Source of the DNA: Candidatus Thermodiscus eudorianus
GTDB taxonomy: Archaea; Thermoproteota; Thermoprotei_A; Sulfolobales; Acidilobaceae
Direction: 5' to 3'
DNA: 64,000 bases
Assembly: GCA_015521085.1 (NCBI GenBank)
Contig: WAOW01000005.1
Location: 1-64,000 of the forward strand
Position 1 is the first letter of the stretch. Each line of letters opens with the position of its first letter. Positions 53,353 through 60,803 of this stretch are shown piece by piece. Under the pieces are notes generated by a model, which had not been told where the DNA came from, searched no databases, and worked only from the letters and a program-made list of their open reading frames with translations. A program made the translations under genes and the position numbers.

Positions 53353-54357
53353 TTGCTGTGGCAGGCTAAGTATCCCTACCTGGTTAATCTAGGAGAATAC
53401 GCTAGGAGAGAACACGACTACTACGGGCCAATAGAAGAGCTCCTAGAGGACGATGAGGCCCTGAGACTCTCGGCTAAGAGACTCGCTATTGTGTTAGAGA
53501 GCGGCGAGCTCCCCGACAGTATCGGGGGCGATACCTGGGAGGAGGTGCTATCCTTCCATTCCGCGCTAGCCGCAGTAGCTAAGTCGGGGTCGCTACGTTT
53601 GTTGAAAAGGTTCTCTGAGGCCGAGGCCCGTAGGGCTCGTAGGTTTATCTCTAGGGAAACTAGGGAGGGTGTGGTGAGGCTGGCTCGTAGCCTGGGCTTA
53701 AGGGTGTATGAGAGGCGTGTTGCGTTGAACTGGCTGTATAGTCCGGCTAAAGGTGTTATACCCCGGTTGCTCCAGTATGCTGTGAATTTGCCTGATTATC
53801 TATCTGTTGCAAGCCAGGTAGACGAGCCCAGGTTGAAGCTGGTCAATTCCTTTTTACTGGAGGGGCTAGTGTACATGGATAGAACACTACTAGAAGAATT
53901 ATTATTATTAAAAATAAAAATATATATCGAGGATCTAGCCGGAGCATACAGCGAACTAACCCTTCCAAGACTAGAAGAACTCGGAAAGAAGACGGCCTCC
54001 CGAATCGACTGGAGAACCATGGGGAAGTTCGATCCAGCCAAGATACCCCCATGTATTAGAGAGATAGTGAATGATATGAAAAACGGTGTAACACCGACAC
54101 AAGGCCAATTCTACATGCTAGTAACATTCCTAGCAAACACCGGTGCACCCCCGGAATACTTAGAAGAACTCCTCTACTCCTCAAAAATCGCTCCAAGAGC
54201 ACTAACAAGTCTAATGGCGGATATCCTACTAGACGAGGCCCGCAACTACAAGCCCTATACGTGCGATGTCGCCCTCAGAGAAAAGATATGCTCGGAATGC
54301 AGGGGTAAAGGACCGCTGTCTGAATACATAGCCTCTACCCGCAGACACCGGGATTAG
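53353..54357 (+). CDS. priL: DNA primase large subunit PriL
   Basis: A 334-residue protein of the archaeal/eukaryotic primase. The C-terminal iron-sulfur domain is recognised by four cysteines, C234 (IPPCIREI), C304 (PYTC), C313 and C316 (KICSEC), and by GVTPTQGQFYMLVTFLANTG. It supports primer synthesis by PriS, which is not in the window. TTG start. Codon choice shifts abruptly near base 53860: G/T-ending before, A/C-ending after. The last 23 bases overlap the Tyw3 gene. Confidence 0.9.
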   Translation: MLWQAKYPYLVNLGEYARREHDYYGPIEELLEDDEALRLSAKRLAIVLESGELPDSIGGDTWEEVLSFHSALAAVAKSGSLRLLKRFSEAEARRARRFISRETREGVVRLARSLGLRVYERRVALNWLYSPAKGVIPRLLQYAVNLPDYLSVASQVDEPRLKLVNSFLLEGLVYMDRTLLEELLLLKIKIYIEDLAGAYSELTLPRLEELGKKTASRIDWRTMGKFDPAKIPPCIREIVNDMKNGVTPTQGQFYMLVTFLANTGAPPEYLEELLYSSKIAPRALTSLMADILLDEARNYKPYTCDVALREKICSECRGKGPLSEYIASTRRHRD

Positions 54358-54946
54358 CAGATAACTCGCCCGCAAGCGAAGACAGCCTACGCCTACCCTC
54401 TTCAACAGCGCTATTGGCTCTCCTAACAAGCGCTTCTAAATGCCTCCTACCCAGTTTCACCACAATCACCCCATCCACCACCATGGGCGTCGAGATTTGA
54501 CTTGCACTCATGAGCTCAACGACTACCCCGCTAGAGCCACCGTTATAGGATATAATCCCGCTGTGCTTGAAGCCGTGCTCCCTGGCCTTTTCCAATAGAT
54601 AACGCGCGCATTCCATGCTATTCGTTCTCACATGCATTATAGGACCCGTTGCCTTCAGCCATAGATTCTGGTAGCCTCTCGAAAGAACCCTGATAAGTTC
54701 TTCCGGGGTAAGGCGGTTGTGCGTCTTATAGACTATCCTAGACTCTCCATCCCGGCCCCAGTGGACCTTCCCCTCCACTAGGGCTATTCTACCTATACAG
54801 CTGCTTGTAGTGGCTAGTCTCCCCATTCTATTAAATACGTCTAGTAAACCGCCTATCCCCGGGTCCAGGTACCCCACGTCTCTCTCGGTAACGGCGACTC
54901 TCATAGCCTCGTCCTTGACCCGGCTCCACTGTCTCCTCCTAGTCAC
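54335..54946 (-). CDS. taw3: tRNA wybutosine-synthesising protein 3 (Taw3/Tyw3)
   Basis: A 203-residue methyltransferase that modifies a wybutosine precursor at position 37 of tRNA-Phe. Motifs: VGYLDPGIGGLLDVFNRM, TTSSCIGRIALVEG (conserved TTSSCSGR), and RTNSMECARYLLEKAREHGFKHSG. Its start overlaps the end of the Trm5-type gene by four bases (ATGA), so the two are coupled and act in the same pathway. Confidence 0.92.
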   Translation of the reverse strand: MTRRRQWSRVKDEAMRVAVTERDVGYLDPGIGGLLDVFNRMGRLATTSSCIGRIALVEGKVHWGRDGESRIVYKTHNRLTPEELIRVLSRGYQNLWLKATGPIMHVRTNSMECARYLLEKAREHGFKHSGIISYNGGSSGVVVELMSASQISTPMVVDGVIVVKLGRRHLEALVRRANSAVEEGRRRLSSLAGELSANPGVCG

Positions 54947-55833
54947 TCCTCGATCACCACGTCAACAGCCATCTGCAGCGTCCTCGGACCCACAGGCCGG
55001 ACCCTGCGTACGCCCACCACCTTATATCTAACCCCTAACTCCTCCAGCCTCTCCCCCACGAGAATAGCGGCCTTCTTAAAGGGATCGCTCCCCTTAGGGG
55101 ATCTAACGTGGAGGTAAACGTGAATAAACCCCCTGCCTCCACGCAGGGCCTTCACTGCGTAAGGCAGATACTCCAGTGCCAGCTCTGGGAGGGGCATCAG
55201 CACCCTATCCGCTACGTTCGATAGGCTAGACTCGATTACCTCGGCCGCGTCCCCCAGTAACGGTTCAACGAGGCCTTGAACCCTGTTTAGCTCTACATTC
55301 TCCACCATATACTTGTATGCGTCCGGGTTGATGTCTATGCTATAGACCTTGCGAGGCGTGGATTTACAGGCTATGATTACAGAGAATATTCCAACGCCAG
55401 CGAACATATTGACCACGATCTCTCCAGGTCTCACCAGCCCAGCCACACGCAAGTGCTCGTAGTTTAGCCTAGGAGTGACGAAGGCCCTCCTTATGTCTAC
55501 CTTGAACCTGCATCCATGCTCAGAGTATACAGTCTCGCTCCTAGGCTCGCCTGCCAGGTGTATGTACTCCCTAGTCTTGTAGGGACCCTCCACCGGCGTA
55601 GCCGCCATCCACACGCTCTTAATATAGGGTAGCTCTTCGATCAGCCTCTCAGCTATCTTGACCATATCGCTAAGGGACACATTGCCGTCAAACGGCTTCT
55701 TGATTATAGCTATATCCCCGACTATATCGAGCCTCGACCATATACTACTGGCCCTGTCCCCTCCCAGCACCTCAGCGGCTATCCTCTTCAACAGCCTGCC
55801 AGCCAAGCCCTGCGAACCCCTTGCAGATTTCAA
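54943..55833 (-). CDS. Trm5/Tyw2-family tRNA methyltransferase or aminocarboxypropyltransferase
   Basis: A 296-residue class I SAM enzyme. Motifs: the family RRAFVTPRLNYEHLRV, SAM motif I VVNMFAGVGIFSVIIA, acidic motif II VYSIDINPDAYKYM, and motif IV reading MPLPE where Trm5 has NLP. It either methylates G37 of tRNA (Trm5) or adds the side chain in wybutosine synthesis (Taw2); both act before Taw3, encoded next. The MPLPE variant makes the choice uncertain. ATG start. Confidence 0.88.
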   Translation of the reverse strand: MKSARGSQGLAGRLLKRIAAEVLGGDRASSIWSRLDIVGDIAIIKKPFDGNVSLSDMVKIAERLIEELPYIKSVWMAATPVEGPYKTREYIHLAGEPRSETVYSEHGCRFKVDIRRAFVTPRLNYEHLRVAGLVRPGEIVVNMFAGVGIFSVIIACKSTPRKVYSIDINPDAYKYMVENVELNRVQGLVEPLLGDAAEVIESSLSNVADRVLMPLPELALEYLPYAVKALRGGRGFIHVYLHVRSPKGSDPFKKAAILVGERLEELGVRYKVVGVRRVRPVGPRTLQMAVDVVIEE

Positions 55834-55871
55834 CCCTGGCCTGGCTCCAAGTAAATAACCGGGGAGATGTA

Positions 55872-56144
55872 ATGGTAATAGATGATACCATGGCTAGAGC
55901 CATGGAGTTGCTAGAGAAGTCACGTAGGCTGCCCAGAGATCTGAAAATAGTATTCGAGTACTTCTACAAGAATCTATCAGTAGGAGACCTGAGGGCGGTC
56001 AAAGAGTTGACTAGGATGGGCGTGAGGGATCCCCAGGACAAGATAGATAAGCTAGTGGAGGAGGGGCTGATTGAGAAGGGCCTAGACTGCTATAACCTGG
56101 CCAAGCCCCTCAGGGAGTATATCTATAGGAGGGGGCGATTGTAG
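55872..56144 (+). CDS. Small winged-helix-like protein
   Basis: About 90 residues, helical, with KIVFEYFYKNLSVGDLRAVKELTRMG, DPQDKIDKLVEEGLIEKGLDCYNLAKPLREYI: a helix-turn-helix plus wing pattern typical of small archaeal DNA-binding proteins. The frame is open upstream from 55821, but the ATG at 55872 is preceded by GGGGAGATG and is preferred. Divergent from the Trm5-type gene, convergent with the unknown operon. No named family. Confidence 0.65.
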   Translation: MVIDDTMARAMELLEKSRRLPRDLKIVFEYFYKNLSVGDLRAVKELTRMGVRDPQDKIDKLVEEGLIEKGLDCYNLAKPLREYIYRRGRL

Positions 56145-56149
56145 AGCCG

Positions 56150-57223
56150 CTATATGGATATGTCCTCGGCTATGAGCCGGGTTTCTCCAAGCCTCCTCCA
56201 GATAAGCCTAAGGCTAGCCCTGGAGGGCCTAACAGGGAGCCTTGATACATCGAATTCCACGTCAAAATCCACTCGCGAACCCGGTTTGAGGGGAGGTAGA
56301 GTCCTGCGGGCGAGCCTAGCCCCCAGAGCCAGTACCACTAGCATCGTAGACCCCAGAGTATCGTCACCAACATTCTCGACGTAACCCTTAACCCTAACTC
56401 TATCCCCCACGGTCTCTACCTTGTCAACCACGAGCTTAGGCTCCGGTGCAGGAGCCCTCAGCTCTCTTACGACAACCTCAGAGACTAAGCCGATCCTCGG
56501 GAAAAACCTATACCCCGGGTTAACGTATCGGACGGAAACCGGTATCGGCGACCCTCTATAAGGGATTCCTACCTCTACGTAATGAACTCCCTGACCCATA
56601 ACCCTCTCAACACGTGACCCGCCGGCAATAACCTCGAACTGGGAGTCGTGGTAGGGCGCGTGAACCACTACGCCTGCAACGCGCTTACCTCCAAAGCCCC
56701 TACCTATGTTGGCGTCTACCTTGTATAGATCCCCTGGTTCTAGTGCCACGGCTCCAGTCCAGTAGGAGACAGAGTAGCTAGCCTTCTCGCTGGCAAACCT
56801 GGAATAAAGAAAGACGTCGGCAATCCTTATGGGGTGCACGGCGTCACGGAAGACTAGGATTTTGTGGCTTTCTTGTCTAACAACCTTTGTAGCTAGAATC
56901 GGCTTTACATCGTACACCGCCTTCAGGTAGACCCCGCTATCGGTCTCAGCGACGAACTGGGGTCTAAACTCCCTGGACACTGATACACCGTCTACAACCA
57001 GCTTCCATGAGAGGGGAGGTTTAACGTCGGGATCAACGAAGACGCCGACAGACAGGACTAGAGTCTCCACGCGCTCACCGGCTCTGGGTAGACTAACCCA
57101 TAGAGCCCCCTTGACAGAAGCCCCAGGCCCAGATCCGACCTTGGGGCCTCCCAGAGCGTAACCCCACACCGGTATCCCTTTGCCGGAGGACTCCTCAACC
57201 CTATCCAGCTCGCCCGACGCCAT
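56150..57223 (-). CDS. Hypothetical beta-rich protein with CARDB/arrestin-like end
   Basis: A 357-residue protein, last gene of a three-gene leftward group. It is nearly all beta strand. The C-terminal 95 residues (VRVKGYVENVGDDTLGSTMLVV, LPPLKPGSRVDFDVEFDV) follow the immunoglobulin-like CARDB/arrestin pattern. The first half is beta-sandwich-like too. No signal peptide or membrane helix, so it is probably cytosolic. Family and role unknown. Confidence 0.65.
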   Translation of the reverse strand: MASGELDRVEESSGKGIPVWGYALGGPKVGSGPGASVKGALWVSLPRAGERVETLVLSVGVFVDPDVKPPLSWKLVVDGVSVSREFRPQFVAETDSGVYLKAVYDVKPILATKVVRQESHKILVFRDAVHPIRIADVFLYSRFASEKASYSVSYWTGAVALEPGDLYKVDANIGRGFGGKRVAGVVVHAPYHDSQFEVIAGGSRVERVMGQGVHYVEVGIPYRGSPIPVSVRYVNPGYRFFPRIGLVSEVVVRELRAPAPEPKLVVDKVETVGDRVRVKGYVENVGDDTLGSTMLVVLALGARLARRTLPPLKPGSRVDFDVEFDVSRLPVRPSRASLRLIWRRLGETRLIAEDISI

Positions 57224-57275
57224 TACCCTTCACTCCAATGCCATAACTATAGAATAGAAGAAAATAATCTAGACC

Positions 57276-58148
57276 CTAGTCCCACCAGGCTCCTGCGGGA
57301 GGTAGAGGGTCCCTAACTCTTAGCAGGGGCCTCTCAGAGGCGAGACACTCCTCAGCCATTTCGTGGGGGCTACAATACCTCTCGTAAATATAACGTAGAA
57401 CTCTCGTAGCGCTAAATGGATCTAGACCCGCCTCGATGGACGCGGCCCTAAAGGCATAGGCGGTCGTAGTCCTCAAAACCACGTCCTCTCTAGGATCCAG
57501 AGGGACCCCCGCACTGATCCTCTCAAGCATCTCCCCGTCAAGTTCAAGGACGCCCGACCTGATGGCGAGCCCCAGCATACTTGAATCGACGACTACATCG
57601 GCATTCCATAAATCATGGGAGGGTAGCACGCCTAGGCTATACAGCTCCATGGCCAGGCGTAAAGGCTTCGATCTAGCCGGGGATCTGTACGCCTTGAAGT
57701 CCTCGGCGAGTTCCAGGAAACCATAACCCTTATACACGAGCTGGCCGCGGGACTCAACCACTAGCCTGTAAAACTCTCCGCCGTAGATCCTAGAAACTTT
57801 AATCCCTATATCCCTCAACAGCATGACGCGCCTGTCAACGTCTGGAACCCTGATCCCAGCGCTCCTAAATATGTCGTCTCCAAGCTTCTCCCTCTTGATA
57901 TTGGACAGTTCTAAGGCCGTTAATCCACCGCTCCTGGCGTGCTCCAATATGATAGAATGGAGGCGCTGCCGTTTACTACCTAGGCCGTAGTCGATCGCAT
58001 GAGCCACTACAGCATATCGCACTATATCCTCTCTTGAGAGATCGGTTACTGGAGCCGGAGAGGGAGACCCTTGGGTCGTATAGTGCATGGCCATAAACCT
58101 AGCCAGCCACTCTAGGCGGTCTCTATTGATGCTTAAACCCGCCAACAA
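57276..58148 (-). CDS. Hypothetical helical protein, middle gene of unknown operon
   Basis: A 290-residue protein, mostly alpha-helical. Visible features: AHAIDYGLGSKRQRLHSIIL, an SRIYGGEFYRLVV segment, DLWNADVVVDSSMLGLAIRSGVL, and near the C-terminus a cysteine/histidine group (YCSPHEMAEEC) that could bind zinc or iron-sulfur, followed by PPAGAWWD. The overall size and the late cysteines recall DNA glycosylase-like helical proteins, but no helix-hairpin-helix with a catalytic aspartate was found, so no function is given. Its start is six bases from the preceding gene. Confidence 0.6.
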   Translation of the reverse strand: MLAGLSINRDRLEWLARFMAMHYTTQGSPSPAPVTDLSREDIVRYAVVAHAIDYGLGSKRQRLHSIILEHARSGGLTALELSNIKREKLGDDIFRSAGIRVPDVDRRVMLLRDIGIKVSRIYGGEFYRLVVESRGQLVYKGYGFLELAEDFKAYRSPARSKPLRLAMELYSLGVLPSHDLWNADVVVDSSMLGLAIRSGVLELDGEMLERISAGVPLDPREDVVLRTTTAYAFRAASIEAGLDPFSATRVLRYIYERYCSPHEMAEECLASERPLLRVRDPLPPAGAWWD

Positions 58149-58154
58149 TGAGGG

Positions 58155-58601
58155 CTACACCATGATAACCCTTCTAATACCGTCCTCCATGACATAAACG
58201 TGGCGCCTGGATAGCGTTGTTATAGCGATCCCATCGTCGTAGACTACAGCGTTCTCGTATAGGGCTCCGGGGGGTGGGTATATGGTTAGGTAGAAGCCTA
58301 TCCCCTCTACAGCGGTATAGCTTACCCCGTAGGATCCTACATAGGTGTCGACATGTCTCGAAAATACTATGTCGACGGGCTTTCCTGTACCTTTAAGGGG
58401 GAAGGCAAAGTCTATGTAGACGATCTTCCTTTCGCCCCGTCTACCCTCGACGTGCTCTCTGATACCCTGGAAGAGGCCCTTCACACCAACCTCCCGGATG
58501 CTAAACCTTATAACAGAGTTGGAGCCCTCGACAACGAGATCGCCACCGTCGTCGCGTAAGATTACATACCCGTCGCGCCACTTAAACGAAACCCTCTTCA
58601 T
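58155..58601 (-). CDS. Hypothetical beta-rich protein, first gene of unknown operon
   Basis: About 148 residues, mainly beta strands with aromatic and charged residues (VSFKWRDGYVILRDDGG, YIDFAFPLKGTGKPVDIVF, YLTIYPPPGALYENAVVYDDG). No family recognised. The frame is open to a TTG at 58646, but the ATG at 58601 follows GAGAGGAGGT and is preferred, which also removes the overlap with the divergent thiI gene. Confidence 0.6.
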   Translation of the reverse strand: MKRVSFKWRDGYVILRDDGGDLVVEGSNSVIRFSIREVGVKGLFQGIREHVEGRRGERKIVYIDFAFPLKGTGKPVDIVFSRHVDTYVGSYGVSYTAVEGIGFYLTIYPPPGALYENAVVYDDGIAITTLSRRHVYVMEDGIRRVIMV

Positions 58602-58645
58602 CCGATACCTCCTCTCCAGAGTAGTAGTTGAGAGGAGGTTAATCA

Positions 58646-59818
58646 ATGCGCGAACCCCAGATATACCATGGGGGCACTATGGAGCCCGTGGCACTAGTCA
58701 GGTACTCCGAGATAGCCGTGAAAGGTAGACACACCAGGCCCCGGCTAGAGAAGATGCTGGCTAGCCACATAAAGGAGGCCCTCGAAAGGAAGGGGTTAGA
58801 AGGGCTGGTAGAAAGACTACAGGGTAGAATCATAGTTAGGAGGCCCACGGACGTGGCAGCCGCATCCAAGGCGGCGGCTAGAGTCTTCGGCGTCAAATCG
58901 ACCTCGCCAGCAGTAGCAGTAAAATTCTCAAACCTGGAGGATTTAGCTAGTAAGGCCAGCGACTACTTCGCAGAAAGGATTAGAGGAAAGAGGTTCAGGG
59001 TCACGGCAAGGCGAAGCGGTACCCATGACTTTACGAGCCTAGATGTAGAGAGGCTAGTCGGCTCTAGACTCCTAGCTTCAACAAACGCCTCGGTGGACCT
59101 AAGAGACCCGGAATACATAGCCTATGTAGAGATTAGAGACCATACTGCGTACTTCTACGACACCATAATCAAGGGACCCGGGGGACTGCCTCTTGGTAGC
59201 GAGGAGCCTACACTGGTACTCTATAGCGGGGGGTTCGATTCAACGGCTGCCGCCTGGCTCGTCATGCGTAGAGGGTCCCCCGCTGACCTAGTATACTTCG
59301 ATGCCGGGGTGAAGGAGGCTCTGGATAACGCTGTGGAGACGGCGAGGCTCATGGCTAGAGAGTGGGTCTATGGTAGGAGGCTGAAGATGTATGTAGTTGA
59401 CTTCAGGGATGCTATGAGGGTTGTCGCTTCCAGTGTGAGGCCTAAGTATAGGGTTCTCGTGCTGAGGAGGCTAATGTTGATAGAGGCCCAGAAGCTAGCC
59501 CTGAATAATGGGTACGAGGCTCTGGTTACTGGGGAAAGCATAGGGCAGGTGGCCACACAGACGGTTAGGAACATGAGGTTAATTGGCTCGTCCATGGAGC
59601 TCCCCGTTATCAGGCCGGTGTCTGGTATGGACAAGGATGACGTAATGAGGCTTGTAAGGGATATAGGCCTGTATGAGAGTGTCAGCAGGCAGGTGGAGAC
59701 CTGTAGTCTGGGCGTTGATCCTACCCCGAGGGGGGACCCCGCTATATTCGGGGAGGAGCTGGATAAAGCCGTTGGGAAATATAGGGTTACGGCTAGTATA
59801 GTTGAGATAGGCGGATGA
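58646..59818 (+). CDS. thiI: tRNA 4-thiouridine synthase ThiI-like
   Basis: A 390-residue protein with a THUMP RNA-binding domain (ferredoxin-like part ALVRYSEIAVKGRHTRPRLEK, then VKSTSPAVAV and FRVTARRSGTHDFTSLDVE) and a PP-loop ATPase domain with SGGFDS (about 193-198) and VTGESIGQVATQTVRNM. The archaeal form lacks a C-terminal rhodanese domain, and none is seen. It makes s4U8 in tRNA and may also serve thiamine synthesis. GAGGAGG lies before the ATG at 58646; an ATG at 58679 is possible. Codon choice shifts near 59290. Confidence 0.92.
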   Translation: MREPQIYHGGTMEPVALVRYSEIAVKGRHTRPRLEKMLASHIKEALERKGLEGLVERLQGRIIVRRPTDVAAASKAAARVFGVKSTSPAVAVKFSNLEDLASKASDYFAERIRGKRFRVTARRSGTHDFTSLDVERLVGSRLLASTNASVDLRDPEYIAYVEIRDHTAYFYDTIIKGPGGLPLGSEEPTLVLYSGGFDSTAAAWLVMRRGSPADLVYFDAGVKEALDNAVETARLMAREWVYGRRLKMYVVDFRDAMRVVASSVRPKYRVLVLRRLMLIEAQKLALNNGYEALVTGESIGQVATQTVRNMRLIGSSMELPVIRPVSGMDKDDVMRLVRDIGLYESVSRQVETCSLGVDPTPRGDPAIFGEELDKAVGKYRVTASIVEIGG

Positions 59819-59860
59819 GCGCAGCGTTCACTCTGACCGTGGGGATGGAGACGCCCTCGA

Positions 59861-60763
59861 TCAGCGACGCTCCAAGAGCCTCGTTCCCCTCCTCCTAGCC
59901 TCGGAGAAGTGTTTCTCGACTATGTAGAGGTGCTCTCCCTGGTCTACTAGTATAGAGTCTCCGACCAGTAGCGTCTCAAGGCGGGCACCCGAGACGTATA
60001 TCTTCTCTATGATATCTACATTAGCATAGTCGAGGAACATGCCCGGGGGCCTGGAGACGTCGTAAACCGTTATCTCGGCCCTGGCACCCTTCTCTATCCG
60101 GGCGGGGCCCAATCCTATAGCGCGCCTCAACCTGTTGGACTCCTCTAGAGGATCCCCCTCAAGCCTGGAATACGTAAGCCTCCTGAATAACGCGAGAACC
60201 TTCTCTCCCCCTATACTCCCTGAGGGACCCTCTACGTGTACTAGACCTTCGCCAGTACATCCCTCGCCCTCAAGGGGTACAACTACCTGAGCCTCGCTAG
60301 CGATAGATTCTCCTTTACACGCGGGATATGCTAAACCATACCTGCCTCCGACCTCGGCCAGCAACCTGTTGGGCAACTCTAGGCTCGTATACTCTATTAT
60401 AACGTGGCCTATCCCGGCCATGTGGGCTTCGTATACCGCTGGTAGTGCGAGGGTTACGGCCTCTGAGACGCCCAGTTTCTCATAGAATGCTAGTCTCTCC
60501 GGAAGGCTTGGTTGCTTCATCCTTATGGGGTATGATACCGCATCTATTATCGCGGTGAGGCTTGGCGCGATTATCCTGCCAGTCCCGCCGAGGACTAAAT
60601 TCACGAACGTATACTCCTCGGGTACCGGGGCCTTGCCGAAGTCGATCACTTTACCATTTTTTATGTAGACATAGCCGTCTCGGATGATATCTTGCCCAGT
60701 GTACAGTATAGAGCCCGTAACCAATACGTCGAACAACGCCGACACCCGATAGATCGACTCCAA
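59861..60763 (-). CDS. Degenerate amidohydrolase-like protein
   Basis: A 300-residue protein with the frame of an amidohydrolase: N-terminal DVLVTGSILYTGQDIIRDGYVYIKNGKVIDFG, then GGTGRIIAPSLTAIIDAVSYP in the place where active enzymes have PGxxDxHxH, and a C-terminal IEKGARAEITVYDVS with SGARLETLLVGDSIL. All the metal histidines of the first pair are lost (IIDAVSY). It is about 100 residues shorter than usual, with a shortened barrel. It is probably non-catalytic, a binding or regulatory protein. Divergent from the PINA gene. Confidence 0.65.
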   Translation of the reverse strand: MESIYRVSALFDVLVTGSILYTGQDIIRDGYVYIKNGKVIDFGKAPVPEEYTFVNLVLGGTGRIIAPSLTAIIDAVSYPIRMKQPSLPERLAFYEKLGVSEAVTLALPAVYEAHMAGIGHVIIEYTSLELPNRLLAEVGGRYGLAYPACKGESIASEAQVVVPLEGEGCTGEGLVHVEGPSGSIGGEKVLALFRRLTYSRLEGDPLEESNRLRRAIGLGPARIEKGARAEITVYDVSRPPGMFLDYANVDIIEKIYVSGARLETLLVGDSILVDQGEHLYIVEKHFSEARRRGTRLLERR

Positions 60764-60803
60764 TCGAGTTAATGATAAGCTTATACGGCCTACATAATGC
60801 CAT

